64,000 bases of DNA, taken from Xenorhabdus innexi (GTDB lineage Bacteria; Pseudomonadota; Gammaproteobacteria; Enterobacterales; Enterobacteriaceae). Positions within the stretch are counted from its first letter, which is position 1; the number at the start of each line of letters is the position of its first letter. The stretch covers positions 25,630 to 89,629 of the forward strand of contig NZ_NIBU01000011.1 in assembly GCF_002632485.1 (NCBI RefSeq), read 5' to 3'. The notes under the pieces were generated by a model that saw only the letters and a program-made list of their open reading frames with translations, made no database searches and had not been told where the DNA came from. This document shows, piece after piece, positions 29,491-39,957 of this stretch. The position numbers and the translations under genes were made by a program.

Positions 29491-30690
29491 TTATTGAGAT
29501 TTTTTGGCTGATTCAGTTTTATTTGTTTCAGGTTTTGCATCGAGATCAACTTCTGTTGGCTGAACAACTGCTCCCGGCGCGGCTTTAAACAGCCCTGTGA
29601 CAATAACCTTATCCCCGGCCTTTAATCCCTCAGTGACGAGCCACTTATTACCGATTGCCTGTGTGGCTTTGATATCCCGTAATTCGACTTTGTTATCCTT
29701 ATCGACAATCAGTGTTGTTGCCTGCCCGCGAGGTGTTCTGGAAACGGCTTGTTGAGGTACCAGAATCGCGTTATGGCGAACACCTTCCTCTAACTTGGTA
29801 CGGACAAACATGCCGGGAAGCAGTTCTTCATTCGGATTCGAGAAAACAGCGCGCATTGTGATGGAGCCAGTGGTTTCATCAACGGCAATGTCAGAAAACT
29901 CAAGGTGACCCGTCAGCTTGTATTCTTTTCCTGCCTCAGTGACTAAATGAATTCTGGGTTTGCCGTTTTCCCGCTGAAGTGTACCTTTTGCGATTTCATT
30001 TTTAAGTCGCAGATACTCATCACTTGATTGGGTAATATCAACATAAATGGGGTCCAGTTGCTGCACGGTTGTCAGAGCGCTTGACTGACCGACCGAAACC
30101 AAAGCACCTTCGGAAACCGTTGATTTACCTATACGCCCGGAGATAGGAGCGGTGACTTTGGTATAGGCTAAATTGATGCGCGCACTTTCCAGCATAGCTT
30201 TAGCTGACTGGACATCTGCGATAGCCTGCTCGTAATCAGAATTAGCTTTATCGAACTCCTGCTTACTGACATATTGTGTGCCCAGCAATGGTTTATAACG
30301 TTCAACGGTTAAACGAGCTACGTTTTCGTTTGCTGTAGCTCTGGACAGATTTGCTTTGGCTTTGTTGTAATCTGCCTGATAGCTTGCCGGATCAATTTGG
30401 TACAGCGATTCTCCGGCAGTAATATCAGTTCCTTCTTTATAGTTACGCTTCAGAATGATACCACCGACCTGAGGCCGGACTTCGGCAACGCGGTAAGCTG
30501 AAGTTCTGCCGGGTAATTCAGTGATTACTGTCAGAGGTTCAGCTTTGAGCGTCACGATACCGACTTCAGGAGCATGCCCGCCAACAGCCCCTTGCTGAGT
30601 ATTTTGATTATCGTTACATCCTGAGAGAATGAAGCTGCCTGAAAGTACCAGTAATGTGGCCAGAGGCAAAACCCCTCTGTTTTTTAGCAT
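29491..30690 (-). CDS. acrA: Multidrug efflux periplasmic adaptor AcrA
   Basis: 399-residue membrane fusion lipoprotein bridging AcrB and TolC. Lipoprotein signal with LSGC (Cys25). Then lipoyl half-motifs (VRPQVGGIILKRNYKEG and TKVTAPISGRIGKSTVSEGALV), an alpha-hairpin between them, a beta-barrel (SITMRAVFSNPNEELLPGMFVRTKL) and membrane-proximal domain. GAGG precedes the ATG. First gene of acrAB, divergent from acrR. Confidence 0.97.
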   Translation of the reverse strand: MLKNRGVLPLATLLVLSGSFILSGCNDNQNTQQGAVGGHAPEVGIVTLKAEPLTVITELPGRTSAYRVAEVRPQVGGIILKRNYKEGTDITAGESLYQIDPASYQADYNKAKANLSRATANENVARLTVERYKPLLGTQYVSKQEFDKANSDYEQAIADVQSAKAMLESARINLAYTKVTAPISGRIGKSTVSEGALVSVGQSSALTTVQQLDPIYVDITQSSDEYLRLKNEIAKGTLQRENGKPRIHLVTEAGKEYKLTGHLEFSDIAVDETTGSITMRAVFSNPNEELLPGMFVRTKLEEGVRHNAILVPQQAVSRTPRGQATTLIVDKDNKVELRDIKATQAIGNKWLVTEGLKAGDKVIVTGLFKAAPGAVVQPTEVDLDAKPETNKTESAKKSQ

Positions 30691-30784
30691 AAGTAAACCT
30701 CAATTTTTCAATGTAAACTCTCGTGTTTTATGAGTGTCAACGAGTGAAATTATTACTTCATTAATGAGCAGTGCTATAGTACAA

Positions 30785-30802
30785 ACATACATGAATGTAT
30801 GT
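30785..30802. promoter_or_regulatory. AcrR operator in the acrA-acrR intergenic region
   Basis: A perfect palindrome ACATACAT-GA-ATGTATGT. The half-sites are those of the E. coli AcrR operator, but as I recall the E. coli site has six bases between them whereas here there are two. It lies 94 bases before acrA and 40 before acrR, where it can repress both. Confidence 0.8.
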
Positions 30803-30842
30803 AAATCAGCCTTGAGTCAAAAACAAAGTTTATGGCATGAAA

Positions 30843-31502
30843 ATGGCACGAAAAACTAAACAGCAAGCTAACGAAACCCGCCAACATATTATTGACGCCG
30901 CGATAAAGGTTTTTTCTGATCGTGGTGTTTCTACAACTTCCCTGTCTGAGATCGCGGTTGCAGCGGGTGTAACGCGAGGCGCAATTTACTGGCATTTTAA
31001 AAACAAAACTGATTTGCTTTTTGCTGCTGTGAGCACAATGCCTATAAACAAAATAGACGCGTTAGAGAAAGAGTATCAGGCAAAATATCCCAATAATCCA
31101 CTCCTTGTATTGAGATCTATGTTGATTTTTCTGCTAAAAATTATGACCAGTGATTCTCAAAATCGCTTATTAATGGAAATTTTTTTCCATAAATGTGAGT
31201 TTGTTGGAGAAATGTCTTTATTAGCTGAGCAGATCAGAGAAGTATGTATTTCTGATTATCAAAAAATAGAAGACATGTTGGTTATGTGTATTCAGTCGGG
31301 AGAATTACCTTATGAACTTGACGTAACACGTTCAGCCATCATGTTAAGAGCATTAATGACCGGATTACTTGAAAATTGGTTATTTGCACCAGAGAGTTTT
31401 AATATTCAGGAACAGTCTGAGTCTCTGGTGGATGGCTTCATTGACACCTTAAAATATAGCCGTCACTTGCACCGCACTGAAAAGCATAACCGCAACCAAT
31501 AA
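30843..31502 (+). CDS. acrR: TetR-family repressor AcrR
   Basis: 219-residue repressor of acrAB, released by drug-like ligands. N-terminal TetR helix-turn-helix: TRQHIIDAAIKVFSDRGVSTTSLSEIAVAAGVTRGAIYWHFKNK. C-terminal ligand domain includes RLLMEIFFHKCEFVGEM and GLLENWLFAPESF. ATG 30843 aligns with the E. coli start (MARKTKQ); an ATG two codons earlier is possible. Confidence 0.95.
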   Translation: MARKTKQQANETRQHIIDAAIKVFSDRGVSTTSLSEIAVAAGVTRGAIYWHFKNKTDLLFAAVSTMPINKIDALEKEYQAKYPNNPLLVLRSMLIFLLKIMTSDSQNRLLMEIFFHKCEFVGEMSLLAEQIREVCISDYQKIEDMLVMCIQSGELPYELDVTRSAIMLRALMTGLLENWLFAPESFNIQEQSESLVDGFIDTLKYSRHLHRTEKHNRNQ

Positions 31503-31613
31503 AAAGGCAGTTGAGTGACATACACTACGGTAATGGTTCTTTCTTAACGAGCAGAATTGCCTGTACTTCAGTGCTATCATTCCATTATCTGTACACGATG
31601 AGTAGATTAATTC

Positions 31614-34600
31614 ATGGTTCTATTTAGCCGCAGTTTGAGTGTCTTACTCAACAAAGGATACCTGTTACGGAATAAAAGGCCCGATATATTGCCCTTTCGT
31701 TTGCCGGGGCTGGTTAGCTTATTTTTTTTTCTGCTGTTTTTTCTTCATCCGGTTTCGGCTGCATTCAGTAATGATGTTCCGACACGTGATGATATCCAGA
31801 ATCAGCTTAAAGTGTTAACGGAGCGTAAAGAACATACTTTTGAAGAAAAAGCCTCAATTGCTGATTTGGAAAAAGCACTTTCTTTTTTGGATAAGATCGA
31901 AAAGATTCAGCAGGATTCTGAGCAACTGGAAAAAAAATTACAGCAATTACCTCAGAAGTTACAACAAATCACAGCTGAATTAGCCAACCTGAAAAGTCAT
32001 TCTCAACAAAATGAGAATGAATATAAGCAAAATCTGGCGACTATGTCGCTGAAGCAACTTGAGTCTAAACAGAGCAGTACGCTCAATAGATTACAAAAAG
32101 AGCAGGACAACCTCGCTAACTACAATAGCGAATTGATTGGGTTGCAAACACAGCCGGAGCGGGCACAAAACCTGCTGTTTAATAATGTTCAAAGGCTACA
32201 GCAACTTCGTAATCTGCTCAATAATGCAATCACGGAACAATCAGACGTTCGCCATACTGAGATTGAATTATTACAGACAGAACAAGCGTTCCTGAACCAG
32301 CAAAAGGAATATCAAAAATCGGCTCTGCGCTCAAATACAAAGCTTCAAACCCTCCTACAGCTACAGCGCGATTATACTTCCTTTCAAATTGAACAATTAG
32401 AACGCCATGTTCAATTTATTCAGGATATGGTCAATGGAAAGCACTTAATTGATTCGGAAGAAACCGCCAAAGAAGCTCAGAATTCAGATGATACCAGTCC
32501 CCATATTCAATCCAATCCGTTGGTGCGGGAAGAAATTATGGTGAATCGTGAATTCAGTGAGCGTCTGGTAGCGGCAACCCGGGATAATAATCAGCTGGTG
32601 CAGAAAAAAATTCAGGTGAAGAATTTTCTGGACAGGGCTATCCAGTCAGAGCGTGATTTAAAAGAACAGATTAAGGTGTTACGTGGCAGCCTATTGTTAT
32701 CGCGTATTTTGTTTCAGGAACAGTTACAGGTTCCCCAAGCTGTCCTGACAAAGGATTTACCAACGAAAATTGCTGACTTACGGCTGGAACAGTTTGAAAT
32801 TGCCCAACAGCGTGACCGGCTTTATTTAGTTGATGATTATATTAATCAGCTCCTGAATCAACATGCCAGTGATGTAAAGAATGAATCTCAGGAAGTCGTC
32901 GGAGAAATCCGTAATACAATAGAACAATTACTGGAAATTCGTCGGGAGCTATTGAATCAGCTGAATAATCAGTTGGGACAGCAAATTACACAAGCTATCA
33001 ATTTACAGATGGATCAACAGGAACTGTTGGATGTGACAAAATCGCTGGAACAGACGCTTGTCCAACAGATTTTCTGGGTTAACAGTAATAAGCCGATGAA
33101 TTGGGTCTGGCTGAAATCATTGCCTATTTTAATCCATGAAGAGCTGACACATTTTAATGTGCATTTTTCTGTCAGAGGAATTATCTCCGGGTTACAGAAC
33201 TCGATTCATTTTGTCATTCCTTTTTTACTTGTTGGGCTATTTTTGCGTTGGCAGACAAAAAGTATTAATGCGCATTTGAAGAAAATTTCGGCTGAAATAG
33301 GGCTGCTGCGCAGAGATAGCCAATTACATACTCCACTGGCTCTGATTCTGACGCTGATAAAAACGCTGCCACTGGCATTTATCATTCTGGCAATAGGTTA
33401 TTGGTACTCGAAGTCAGATGATGAATTGGGAGGCATGATATGGGATTTCTCCGGTCAGCTGGCTTTATTCTGGGTTGTTTACGGTTTCTGTTACCAGATT
33501 CTGGACAAAGGCGGGATTGGAGAACAGCATTTTTCATTAGATAGAGAAGCCTGTTCCCTATTTCGCAAGAATCTGATGAGATTATCAGTCGCTTTGTTAC
33601 CGATTTTATTCTGGATAACGCTGGGTGTTAAACATCCCCTTCGTTTGTCTGATGATGTGATTGGTCAGTGTACGGTATTGGTTTGTCTGTTTTTCGTTTT
33701 TATTTTTATTTTTCCGTTCTGTCGTCAGGTATGGCATGAAAAAAGCTCGCACATGATCCGGACTATCGTGGTGACAATGCTGACTTTCGCACCACTGATT
33801 CTGATAGTGCTGATGGTATCAGGTTATTTCTACACCGCATTACGTTTGTCTGAACGCTGGCTTTACAGTGTTTATCTGCTGCTGCTCTGGCATATTTGCT
33901 ATCAATCCTGCCTGCGGGGATTAAGTCTTGCTGCCCGCCGAATTGCATATCGACGGGCAATTTCCCGCCGTCAGGCACAGGCAAAAGAAGGCGCAGAAGG
34001 TGAAGTTGTCGAAGAACCTCCGATGGCTTTGGAACTGATTAATCAGCAATCGTTACGTCTAACGACCATGGTGTTGTTTTTGATCTTTTTTATGGCGTTT
34101 TACTGGATTTGGTCTGATTTGGTGACGGTTTTCTCTTACCTTGATGGAATTAACCTGTGGCAATACAGCACGACAACAGATCAGGGAAATATTTTGCAAC
34201 ACGTTACCCTGAAAGATTTGGCACTTTCAGTCGCCATGCTGGTTATTTCATGGGTTATGATGCGAAATCTGCCGGGTTTACTGGAAGTTTTAGTGTTATC
34301 ACGCTTGCAGCTACAGCAGGGTTCTTCTTATGCCATTAAGACAACGCTGACTTATTTAATTATCGGTGTCGGCGGAATTAGTGCGCTGGCTACCTTGGGA
34401 GTTTCGTGGAATAAATTACAATGGCTGGCAGCCGCACTTTCTGTCGGATTGGGATTTGGTTTACAGGAAATTTTTGCCAACTTTGTTTCGGGCTTAATTA
34501 TTTTATTTGAACGTCCTGTTCGTATCGGGGATACCGTAACAATAGGAACTTATTCCGGCTCAGTCAGTAAAATCCGTATTCGTGCTACAACAATCACTGA

Positions 34601-35075
34601 TTTTGATCGCAAAGAGGTCATTATTCCTAACCGGGCTTTTGTGACAGAACGCCTGATTAACTGGACACTTTCTGACACGATCACTCGTATTATCATTAAA
34701 GTCGGTGTCGCATATGGTTCCGATCTTGATAAGGTGAAAGATGTCATGTTGCAGGCGGCAAAAAGTAATCACCGCGTAATGAGTGAACCGGAACCTCAGG
34801 TTTATTTTATGAATTTCGGTGCCAGTACACTGGATCATGAGTTGAGACTTTATGTGAGGGAACTGGGCGACCGCAGCCGTACAGTCGATGAGGTAAACCG
34901 CAGTATAGATAAATTATGCCGGGAAAATGGTATTAATATTGCGTTCAATCAACTGGAAGTTTATTTGCATAACGGGCAGGGCAATAGCCTGCAAGAGGTT
35001 CAACGATCGATAAGTGGTGCTCAGCGTCATACTGGTGAACCTCCGAAGCCTGATGATAAGCCGTTCTTACCTTAA
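31614..35075 (+). CDS. mscK: Potassium-dependent mechanosensitive channel MscK (KefA)
   Basis: 1153-residue large MscS-family channel gated by membrane tension; E. coli MscK is 1120. Signal-like hydrophobic start (VSLFFFLLFFLHPVSA), a roughly 450-residue periplasmic region rich in Gln and Leu coiled coil, multiple membrane helices, then the MscS core near the C-terminus (LSVGLGFGLQEIFANFVSGLIILFERPVRIGDTVTIG) and cytoplasmic vestibule. Monocistronic, downstream of acrR as in E. coli. Confidence 0.95.
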   Translation: MVLFSRSLSVLLNKGYLLRNKRPDILPFRLPGLVSLFFFLLFFLHPVSAAFSNDVPTRDDIQNQLKVLTERKEHTFEEKASIADLEKALSFLDKIEKIQQDSEQLEKKLQQLPQKLQQITAELANLKSHSQQNENEYKQNLATMSLKQLESKQSSTLNRLQKEQDNLANYNSELIGLQTQPERAQNLLFNNVQRLQQLRNLLNNAITEQSDVRHTEIELLQTEQAFLNQQKEYQKSALRSNTKLQTLLQLQRDYTSFQIEQLERHVQFIQDMVNGKHLIDSEETAKEAQNSDDTSPHIQSNPLVREEIMVNREFSERLVAATRDNNQLVQKKIQVKNFLDRAIQSERDLKEQIKVLRGSLLLSRILFQEQLQVPQAVLTKDLPTKIADLRLEQFEIAQQRDRLYLVDDYINQLLNQHASDVKNESQEVVGEIRNTIEQLLEIRRELLNQLNNQLGQQITQAINLQMDQQELLDVTKSLEQTLVQQIFWVNSNKPMNWVWLKSLPILIHEELTHFNVHFSVRGIISGLQNSIHFVIPFLLVGLFLRWQTKSINAHLKKISAEIGLLRRDSQLHTPLALILTLIKTLPLAFIILAIGYWYSKSDDELGGMIWDFSGQLALFWVVYGFCYQILDKGGIGEQHFSLDREACSLFRKNLMRLSVALLPILFWITLGVKHPLRLSDDVIGQCTVLVCLFFVFIFIFPFCRQVWHEKSSHMIRTIVVTMLTFAPLILIVLMVSGYFYTALRLSERWLYSVYLLLLWHICYQSCLRGLSLAARRIAYRRAISRRQAQAKEGAEGEVVEEPPMALELINQQSLRLTTMVLFLIFFMAFYWIWSDLVTVFSYLDGINLWQYSTTTDQGNILQHVTLKDLALSVAMLVISWVMMRNLPGLLEVLVLSRLQLQQGSSYAIKTTLTYLIIGVGGISALATLGVSWNKLQWLAAALSVGLGFGLQEIFANFVSGLIILFERPVRIGDTVTIGTYSGSVSKIRIRATTITDFDRKEVIIPNRAFVTERLINWTLSDTITRIIIKVGVAYGSDLDKVKDVMLQAAKSNHRVMSEPEPQVYFMNFGASTLDHELRLYVRELGDRSRTVDEVNRSIDKLCRENGINIAFNQLEVYLHNGQGNSLQEVQRSISGAQRHTGEPPKPDDKPFLP

Positions 35076-35151
35076 AGAATTGCTTTGAGAGGCTCAGTAC
35101 TTATAGAAAACTCATTAACAGTATGAAGGGGAACATTCTTGGATTGTACCG

Positions 35152-35322
35152 TCAGGAATGTTCCTCAGATTGCTGAGACAGTTGTTTGAATTTGCTCTGC
35201 AAATCCTGCCTGACGATATCTAGTGCCGCTAAAGCAGTTTCAGGGGAAATATCATTACATTCGAGCAGGTAAATAAGATCAACAGCAAGTTTGATTTCAG
35301 GTGGTGCATTTTCGAGTGACAT
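35152..35322 (-). CDS. rsmS: Small protein RsmS (YbaM/PriM)
   Basis: 56-residue protein matching E. coli YbaM ([21 protein letters not shown], then [13 protein letters not shown]). In Pectobacterium RsmS affects secondary metabolism and virulence; in E. coli the protein has been linked to PriC. ATG 35322 is used for homology; an in-frame ATG at 35343 overlaps the priC stop codon (TAATG) and would suit translational coupling, adding seven residues. Small gene, same strand as priC. Confidence 0.85.
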   Translation of the reverse strand: MSLENAPPEIKLAVDLIYLLECNDISPETALAALDIVRQDLQSKFKQLSQQSEEHS

Positions 35323-35342
35323 AATAGGGTATTCCTCAATCA

Positions 35343-35885
35343 TTAATCAGAGTTTTCCTGCTTTTCTATCGTTCTTTCTATACGGATTAATGCCTGACGA
35401 CAACGGGCAAGCCTGCCTGCCAGAGCCGCGATCTCTTTTTGCAGTTTAAATTTATCGGCTAATCCCGTGTTCTGGTTCAGCTGTAATTCTCGATCATCAA
35501 TCATTGCTATTAAGCGGCGTTCATAATCCTGATGCTCAGCCAGACGCTGGTAAAGATCCCGCTCCTGTGACTGACGTCCGAATTTATCTTCCTGTTTGCG
35601 GAGAGCCTGCGTGGAAAATTCCCGCTTTAATGCTTCGATCTGCATGACTAAACGCTCAGAAAGAAACTTCACCTGTACAGCACGATTATCCCGGACACAG
35701 TTTTTCAATTGCGCCATATTCTGATTAATTTCCTGCATATATCCACTAAGTTTATTACTGTGGTAGTGGAATAACGCCTGATCAAAACGGGCAATTGAAA
35801 AGGGTATATCAGGCAGGGAGGATAATTCTGCTGCCAGCATACTGATTTGTTTTTCAAGCACATCTAATAAATTTTGTATACCCAT
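35343..35885 (-). CDS. priC: Primosomal replication protein N'' (PriC)
   Basis: 180-residue replication-restart factor that loads DnaB on forks with little or no leading-strand gap, often together with Rep. Low overall conservation, but recognisable by [28 protein letters not shown], and [17 protein letters not shown]. Highly helical. E. coli has ybaN between priC and apt; it is missing here. Confidence 0.88.
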   Translation of the reverse strand: MGIQNLLDVLEKQISMLAAELSSLPDIPFSIARFDQALFHYHSNKLSGYMQEINQNMAQLKNCVRDNRAVQVKFLSERLVMQIEALKREFSTQALRKQEDKFGRQSQERDLYQRLAEHQDYERRLIAMIDDRELQLNQNTGLADKFKLQKEIAALAGRLARCRQALIRIERTIEKQENSD

Positions 35886-36077
35886 CAGTATCCCGTTATA
35901 GATCGATAATCTTCTGGTTGAATGCTATTCTCCTGATCAGCACTGTACTTAACGATGCGCAGGGATTAGCTTGATAAATATCAACAAAAATTCAGCAAGA
36001 ACTTGCTTTGTTGTTGCTTTTTCCCGGTAGTTTGCATAGATTTTAGCGTTTTCATTTTTTAACTGGCTGGCATGATT

Positions 36078-36629
36078 ATGACCGCTAACGCACAAAAACT
36101 GCAATTTATTAAAGATAGTATCGAAACAATACCTGATTATCCGAAAGCTGGCATATTGTTCCGTGATATTACCACGTTATTGGATAATCCTGTTGCATAT
36201 CAGGCGACAATCGATTTATTGGTAGCTCATTTTCAGGAAAAAGGTATTACCAAAATTGTCGGTACTGAAGCGCGTGGTTTCTTGTTCGGGGCACCAGTGG
36301 CACTGCGTCTGGGGGTAGGTTTTGTTCCTGTCCGTAAAAAAGGCAAGTTACCCAGAGAGACGTTAAGTGAAACTTATGATCTGGAATACGGTACTGATAC
36401 ATTAGAAATTCATAAAGATAGCATCAAAGCCGGAGATAAAGTCCTCGTTGTTGACGATCTGCTTGCAACCGGGGGGACGATTGAAGCTACCGTGAGCTTA
36501 ATCCGCCGTCTTGGTGGTGAAGTTTCTGAAGCGGCCTTTATTATCTGCCTGCCTGATTTAGGAGGCATAGAACGCCTGAAAAATCAGGGTATTGATAGCT
36601 ACGTCCTTGTAGAATTTCCCGGCCACTAA
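36078..36629 (+). CDS. apt: Adenine phosphoribosyltransferase
   Basis: Purine salvage enzyme making AMP from adenine and PRPP. 183 residues, same as E. coli. The PRPP-binding motif is [13 protein letters not shown]; other conserved blocks are [26 protein letters not shown] and [14 protein letters not shown] 36078 aligns with the E. coli start; another ATG lies two codons upstream. Confidence 0.96.
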   Translation: MTANAQKLQFIKDSIETIPDYPKAGILFRDITTLLDNPVAYQATIDLLVAHFQEKGITKIVGTEARGFLFGAPVALRLGVGFVPVRKKGKLPRETLSETYDLEYGTDTLEIHKDSIKAGDKVLVVDDLLATGGTIEATVSLIRRLGGEVSEAAFIICLPDLGGIERLKNQGIDSYVLVEFPGH

Positions 36630-36679
36630 GTGCTCCTGTTTTGGTCTTGATTGTTCTGATTTTTGCATAATTGATACAT

Positions 36680-36705
36680 CAGCCTCGCCGTCTATGGTGA
36701 GGCTG
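36680..36705 (+). terminator. Hairpin between apt and dnaX
   Basis: CAGCCTCGCC-GTCTAT-GGTGAGGCTG, 10 bp with one G-U. No T-run follows, so its role as a terminator is doubtful. Confidence 0.35.
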
Positions 36706-36747
36706 TGCTAGCATGATAGGCAGTCGTGTTCAATTTCCCCGGTATTC

Positions 36748-38757
36748 ATGAGCTATCAGGTACTTGCCCGTAAGTGGCGCCCACAAATATTTTCTGATGT
36801 GATTGGTCAGCAACATGTGCTGACTGCTTTGGCTAATGGTCTTGAACACCAGCGCCTCCATCATGCTTATCTTTTCTCCGGTACTCGTGGTGTCGGAAAG
36901 ACCACTATTGCCCGCCTGTTCGCCAAGGGGCTGAACTGTGAAACAGGTATCACAAAAACCCCCTGTGGGCAGTGTGTTAATTGTCTCGAAATTGAACAGG
37001 GGCGATTTGTCGATCTGATTGAAATCGATGCTGCATCACGAACAAAAGTAGAAGATACCCGCGAACTCTTGGATAACGTGCAGTATGCACCCGCCAGAGG
37101 GCGTTTCAAAGTCTACCTTATTGACGAAGTTCACATGCTGTCCCGCCATAGTTTTAATGCCCTACTCAAGACATTAGAAGAACCGCCGGAGCATGTGAAA
37201 TTTCTGTTGGCGACAACCGATCCGCAGAAATTACCGGTAACTATTCTTTCACGTTGTCTGCAATTTCATCTGAAAGCACTGGATGTCAGCCAAATCGCTG
37301 GTCAGTTGGAGCATGTGCTTAATGCAGAACAAATAGAGAGTGAAGCCCGTGCCCGTCAGTTACTGGCCCGTGCGGCAGATGGCAGTATGCGTGATGCTCT
37401 GAGTCTGGCGGATCAGGCCATTGCTCTTGGCGGTGGAAATCTGACGGCGGATATCGTCAGCCAGATGTTGGGAACGCTGGATGATGAGCAGCCTTTAGAA
37501 ATGGTTGAAGCGCTGGTTCGAGCGGATGGACAGAAACTTCTGGCTTTGGTGGAGCAGGTTGCTGCCCGTGGTATGGACTGGGAAAACCTACTGGTCGAAA
37601 TGTTATCCTTGCTGCATCGCGTTGCGATGATTCAGTTATTGCCTCAGCAACCGGAGATTGAGCCTTCTTCCACAGAAGGGCGCTTGCGGTTGCTGGCGAG
37701 ATCAATGCCACCCAGCGATTTACAACTTTATTATCAGGCGTTGTTAACTGGTCGTAAAGATCTCCCATATGCCCCAGAGCGTCGGATGGGGGTTGAAATG
37801 GCACTATTACGTGCTCTGGCATTTCATCCGAAAGCGATAATTGAAGAAAAACCCGTATCCAATAACGCAGAGGCACTGGCAGCACCGGGTATAGCACCCA
37901 TGCCTACACAGCAGCAGTCAGTACCTGATAATTTTGGTTCTGTTAGCCCGGCATATTCTGGTATTGCGGATAAGCAACCCTCAGAACAGAGGCAGAGAAT
38001 AGCCTCAACGACGAGAACAGAATCAGCAGCGGACAGCCCGACAGCAAAATTATTACAGGCAAAAAATCTGCTCACGCGGCAGGAAGGTACTTCCTCAAAA
38101 GGAAGCGCCCCTCCAAAAAAGGCTGAACCGGCAGCGTCTGTTAAGGCGAAGCCGGTAAGTTCGGCACTGGAGCGATTGGTTGCGGTGGCTGAACAGCGGC
38201 CTCAGTCTTTTGTTCCCAAGGTACGTGAAGCCAAGCCTGTAAAACAGGAGGCTTATCGGTGGCGGGCTAAAAATGCTCAGGAAAAGCCAGTTGTTACAAC
38301 ACCAAAATCAATCAAATCAGCCCTTGAGTATGAAAAAACACCAGAGTTGGTGAAAAAGCTGGCTATTGAATCCAGACAAAGAGATCAGTGGGCTGCTGAA
38401 ATTGATAATTTAAATATTCCTAAACTGGTTCAGCAGGTAGCCCTGAATGCATTTAAAGAACAGGTTAATGAAAATCAGTTCTGTCTTCATTTGCGTTCCA
38501 AGCAACGTCATCTTAATTCGGCATCGGCACAGAGATCTTTATCCGAAGCATTGAGTGAATTGCATGGAAAACCTATTGAACTCAGTATTATTGAAGATGA
38601 TAATCCAGCAGTAAAAACACCGCTGGAATGGCGAAAAGCCATTTATGAAGAAAAATTGGCACAAGCACGCCAATCCATTATTTCGGATAAAACGATTCAA
38701 ACACTTCAGCAGTTATTTGATGCTGAAGTAGATGAAGAAAGTATCCGGCCTGTTTAA
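36748..38757 (+). CDS. dnaX: DNA polymerase III subunits tau and gamma
   Basis: Clamp-loader ATPase. The full 669-residue tau links the clamp loader to polymerase cores and DnaB; a shorter gamma arises by programmed -1 frameshifting at 38115 (see separate entry). Walker A GTRGVGKT (45-52), four-Cys zinc region ending CGQCVNC, Walker [14 protein letters not shown] motif [10 protein letters not shown]. After a low-complexity linker, the tau-specific C-terminus includes YRWRAKN and [21 protein letters not shown]. Likely co-transcribed with ybaB and recR. Confidence 0.97.
   Translation: MSYQVLARKWRPQIFSDVIGQQHVLTALANGLEHQRLHHAYLFSGTRGVGKTTIARLFAKGLNCETGITKTPCGQCVNCLEIEQGRFVDLIEIDAASRTKVEDTRELLDNVQYAPARGRFKVYLIDEVHMLSRHSFNALLKTLEEPPEHVKFLLATTDPQKLPVTILSRCLQFHLKALDVSQIAGQLEHVLNAEQIESEARARQLLARAADGSMRDALSLADQAIALGGGNLTADIVSQMLGTLDDEQPLEMVEALVRADGQKLLALVEQVAARGMDWENLLVEMLSLLHRVAMIQLLPQQPEIEPSSTEGRLRLLARSMPPSDLQLYYQALLTGRKDLPYAPERRMGVEMALLRALAFHPKAIIEEKPVSNNAEALAAPGIAPMPTQQQSVPDNFGSVSPAYSGIADKQPSEQRQRIASTTRTESAADSPTAKLLQAKNLLTRQEGTSSKGSAPPKKAEPAASVKAKPVSSALERLVAVAEQRPQSFVPKVREAKPVKQEAYRWRAKNAQEKPVVTTPKSIKSALEYEKTPELVKKLAIESRQRDQWAAEIDNLNIPKLVQQVALNAFKEQVNENQFCLHLRSKQRHLNSASAQRSLSEALSELHGKPIELSIIEDDNPAVKTPLEWRKAIYEEKLAQARQSIISDKTIQTLQQLFDAEVDEESIRPV
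38100..38156 (+). promoter_or_regulatory. Programmed -1 ribosomal frameshift cassette in dnaX
   Basis: Slippery heptamer A AAA AAG at 38115-38121, in the tau frame as CCA AAA AAG. A -1 slip leads to GGC then TGA (38124-38126), giving a 459-residue gamma. An SD-like AAGGA (about 38099-38103) lies upstream and a stem ACCGGC/GCCGGT (38127-38132 with 38151-38156) lies just downstream. All three elements mirror the E. coli dnaX signal. Confidence 0.9.
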
Positions 38758-38804
38758 CCCCGCAGTGTGTATTGATACTGTGTCTACAGCAAAGAGAGAG
38801 AATT

Positions 38805-39134
38805 ATGTTTGGTAAAGGTGGTTTGGGCAATTTGATGAAACAGGCCCAGCAGATGCAAGATAAAATGCAGAAAATGCAGGAAGAAATTGCAAGTCTGGAA
38901 GTGACTGGTGAATCTGGTGCGGGTCTGGTGAAAGTCACTATTAATGGCGCACATAACTGCCGTCGTGTTGAAATTGATCCAAGCCTGATGGACGATGATA
39001 AAGATATGCTGGAAGATTTGATTGCTGCGGCATTCAATGATGCGGCTCGTCGTATTGAAGAAACTCAAAAAGAAAAAATGGCCAGTGTTTCCAGCGGAAT
39101 GCAGTTACCACCCGGCTTTAAGATGCCTTTCTGA
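38805..39134 (+). CDS. ybaB: YbaB/EbfC nucleoid-associated protein
   Basis: 109-residue dimeric DNA-binding protein of the YbaB/EbfC family. [22 protein letters not shown], then [21 protein letters not shown] and [12 protein letters not shown] 38805 with GAGAG upstream. Its TGA overlaps the recR ATG (TGATG), so recR translation is coupled. Confidence 0.96.
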   Translation: MFGKGGLGNLMKQAQQMQDKMQKMQEEIASLEVTGESGAGLVKVTINGAHNCRRVEIDPSLMDDDKDMLEDLIAAAFNDAARRIEETQKEKMASVSSGMQLPPGFKMPF

Positions 39135-39742
39135 TGCAAACCAGCCCTCTTCTTGAATCCCTGATGGAATCATTGCGTTGTTTGCCGGGGGTCGGCCCTA
39201 AATCGGCACAACGGATGGCGTTTCATCTTTTACAACGGGATCGCAGTAGCGGTATGCGGCTTGCTCAGGCATTGACTCGTGCTATGTCTGAGATTGGTCA
39301 TTGTCAGGACTGCCGGACGTTTACAGAACAGGAACAGTGCACGATTTGCACCAATCCCCGTCGTCAGCAAAACGGTCAGATCTGCGTGGTTGAGAGTCCG
39401 GCAGATATCCACGCTATTGAGCAGACTGGTCAATTTGCCGGGCGCTATTTTGTCCTTATGGGACATTTATCACCGCTGGATGGTATTGGTCCTATGGATA
39501 TCGGGCTGGATCGTTTGGAAGAACGGTTATCTTCTGAAACGCTGTCAGAAGTTATTCTGGCAACTAATCCGACTGTCGAAGGAGAGGCAACCGCGAATTA
39601 TATCGCTGAAATGTGTTCGCAATATGGTGTGACTGCCAGTCGTATTGCACATGGTGTTCCTGTTGGAGGGGAGCTTGAAATGGTTGACGGAACAACACTG
39701 TCCCATTCCCTTGCCGGTCGCCATAAAATCACTGGTTTGTGA
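39134..39742 (+). CDS. recR: Recombination protein RecR
   Basis: 202-residue partner of RecF and RecO in loading RecA at gaps. HhH ([20 protein letters not shown]), a four-Cys zinc finger (CQDCRTF ... CTICTNPRR), Toprim domain ([14 protein letters not shown] ... [15 protein letters not shown]) and C-terminal [19 protein letters not shown]. Last gene of dnaX-ybaB-recR. Confidence 0.97.
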   Translation: MQTSPLLESLMESLRCLPGVGPKSAQRMAFHLLQRDRSSGMRLAQALTRAMSEIGHCQDCRTFTEQEQCTICTNPRRQQNGQICVVESPADIHAIEQTGQFAGRYFVLMGHLSPLDGIGPMDIGLDRLEERLSSETLSEVILATNPTVEGEATANYIAEMCSQYGVTASRIAHGVPVGGELEMVDGTTLSHSLAGRHKITGL

Positions 39743-39773
39743 TCATCCTCCATTTTTTAATGGAAGATCCTAA

Positions 39774-39804
39774 TGGATGGTGTTGTGAAACCCGCCACCA
39801 TCCA
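39774..39804 (+). terminator. Hairpin after recR
   Basis: TGGATGGTG pairs with CACCATCCA around a 13-base loop, 31 bases beyond the stop. The downstream TAATTTGTTTG is only weakly T-rich. Confidence 0.5.
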
Positions 39805-39874
39805 TAATTTGTTTGATAATTCATTGGTTTTGCTAACTTAAATAATTAATTTTATATTCTTCTTATTCTCTGAA

Positions 39875-39903
39875 CTTGAAACTTTCAGGTTTTATCCCCA
39901 TCT
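39875..39903 (+). promoter_or_regulatory. Sigma-32 promoter of htpG
   Basis: CTTGAAA (39875-39881), 14 bases, CCCCATCT (39896-39903): an essentially perfect heat-shock promoter, 54 bases before the htpG ATG. Confidence 0.9.
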
Positions 39904-39957
39904 GATTACCATCGTCCGATTTTACATATCTGAACTGGATTTAGATTGAGGTAATAA

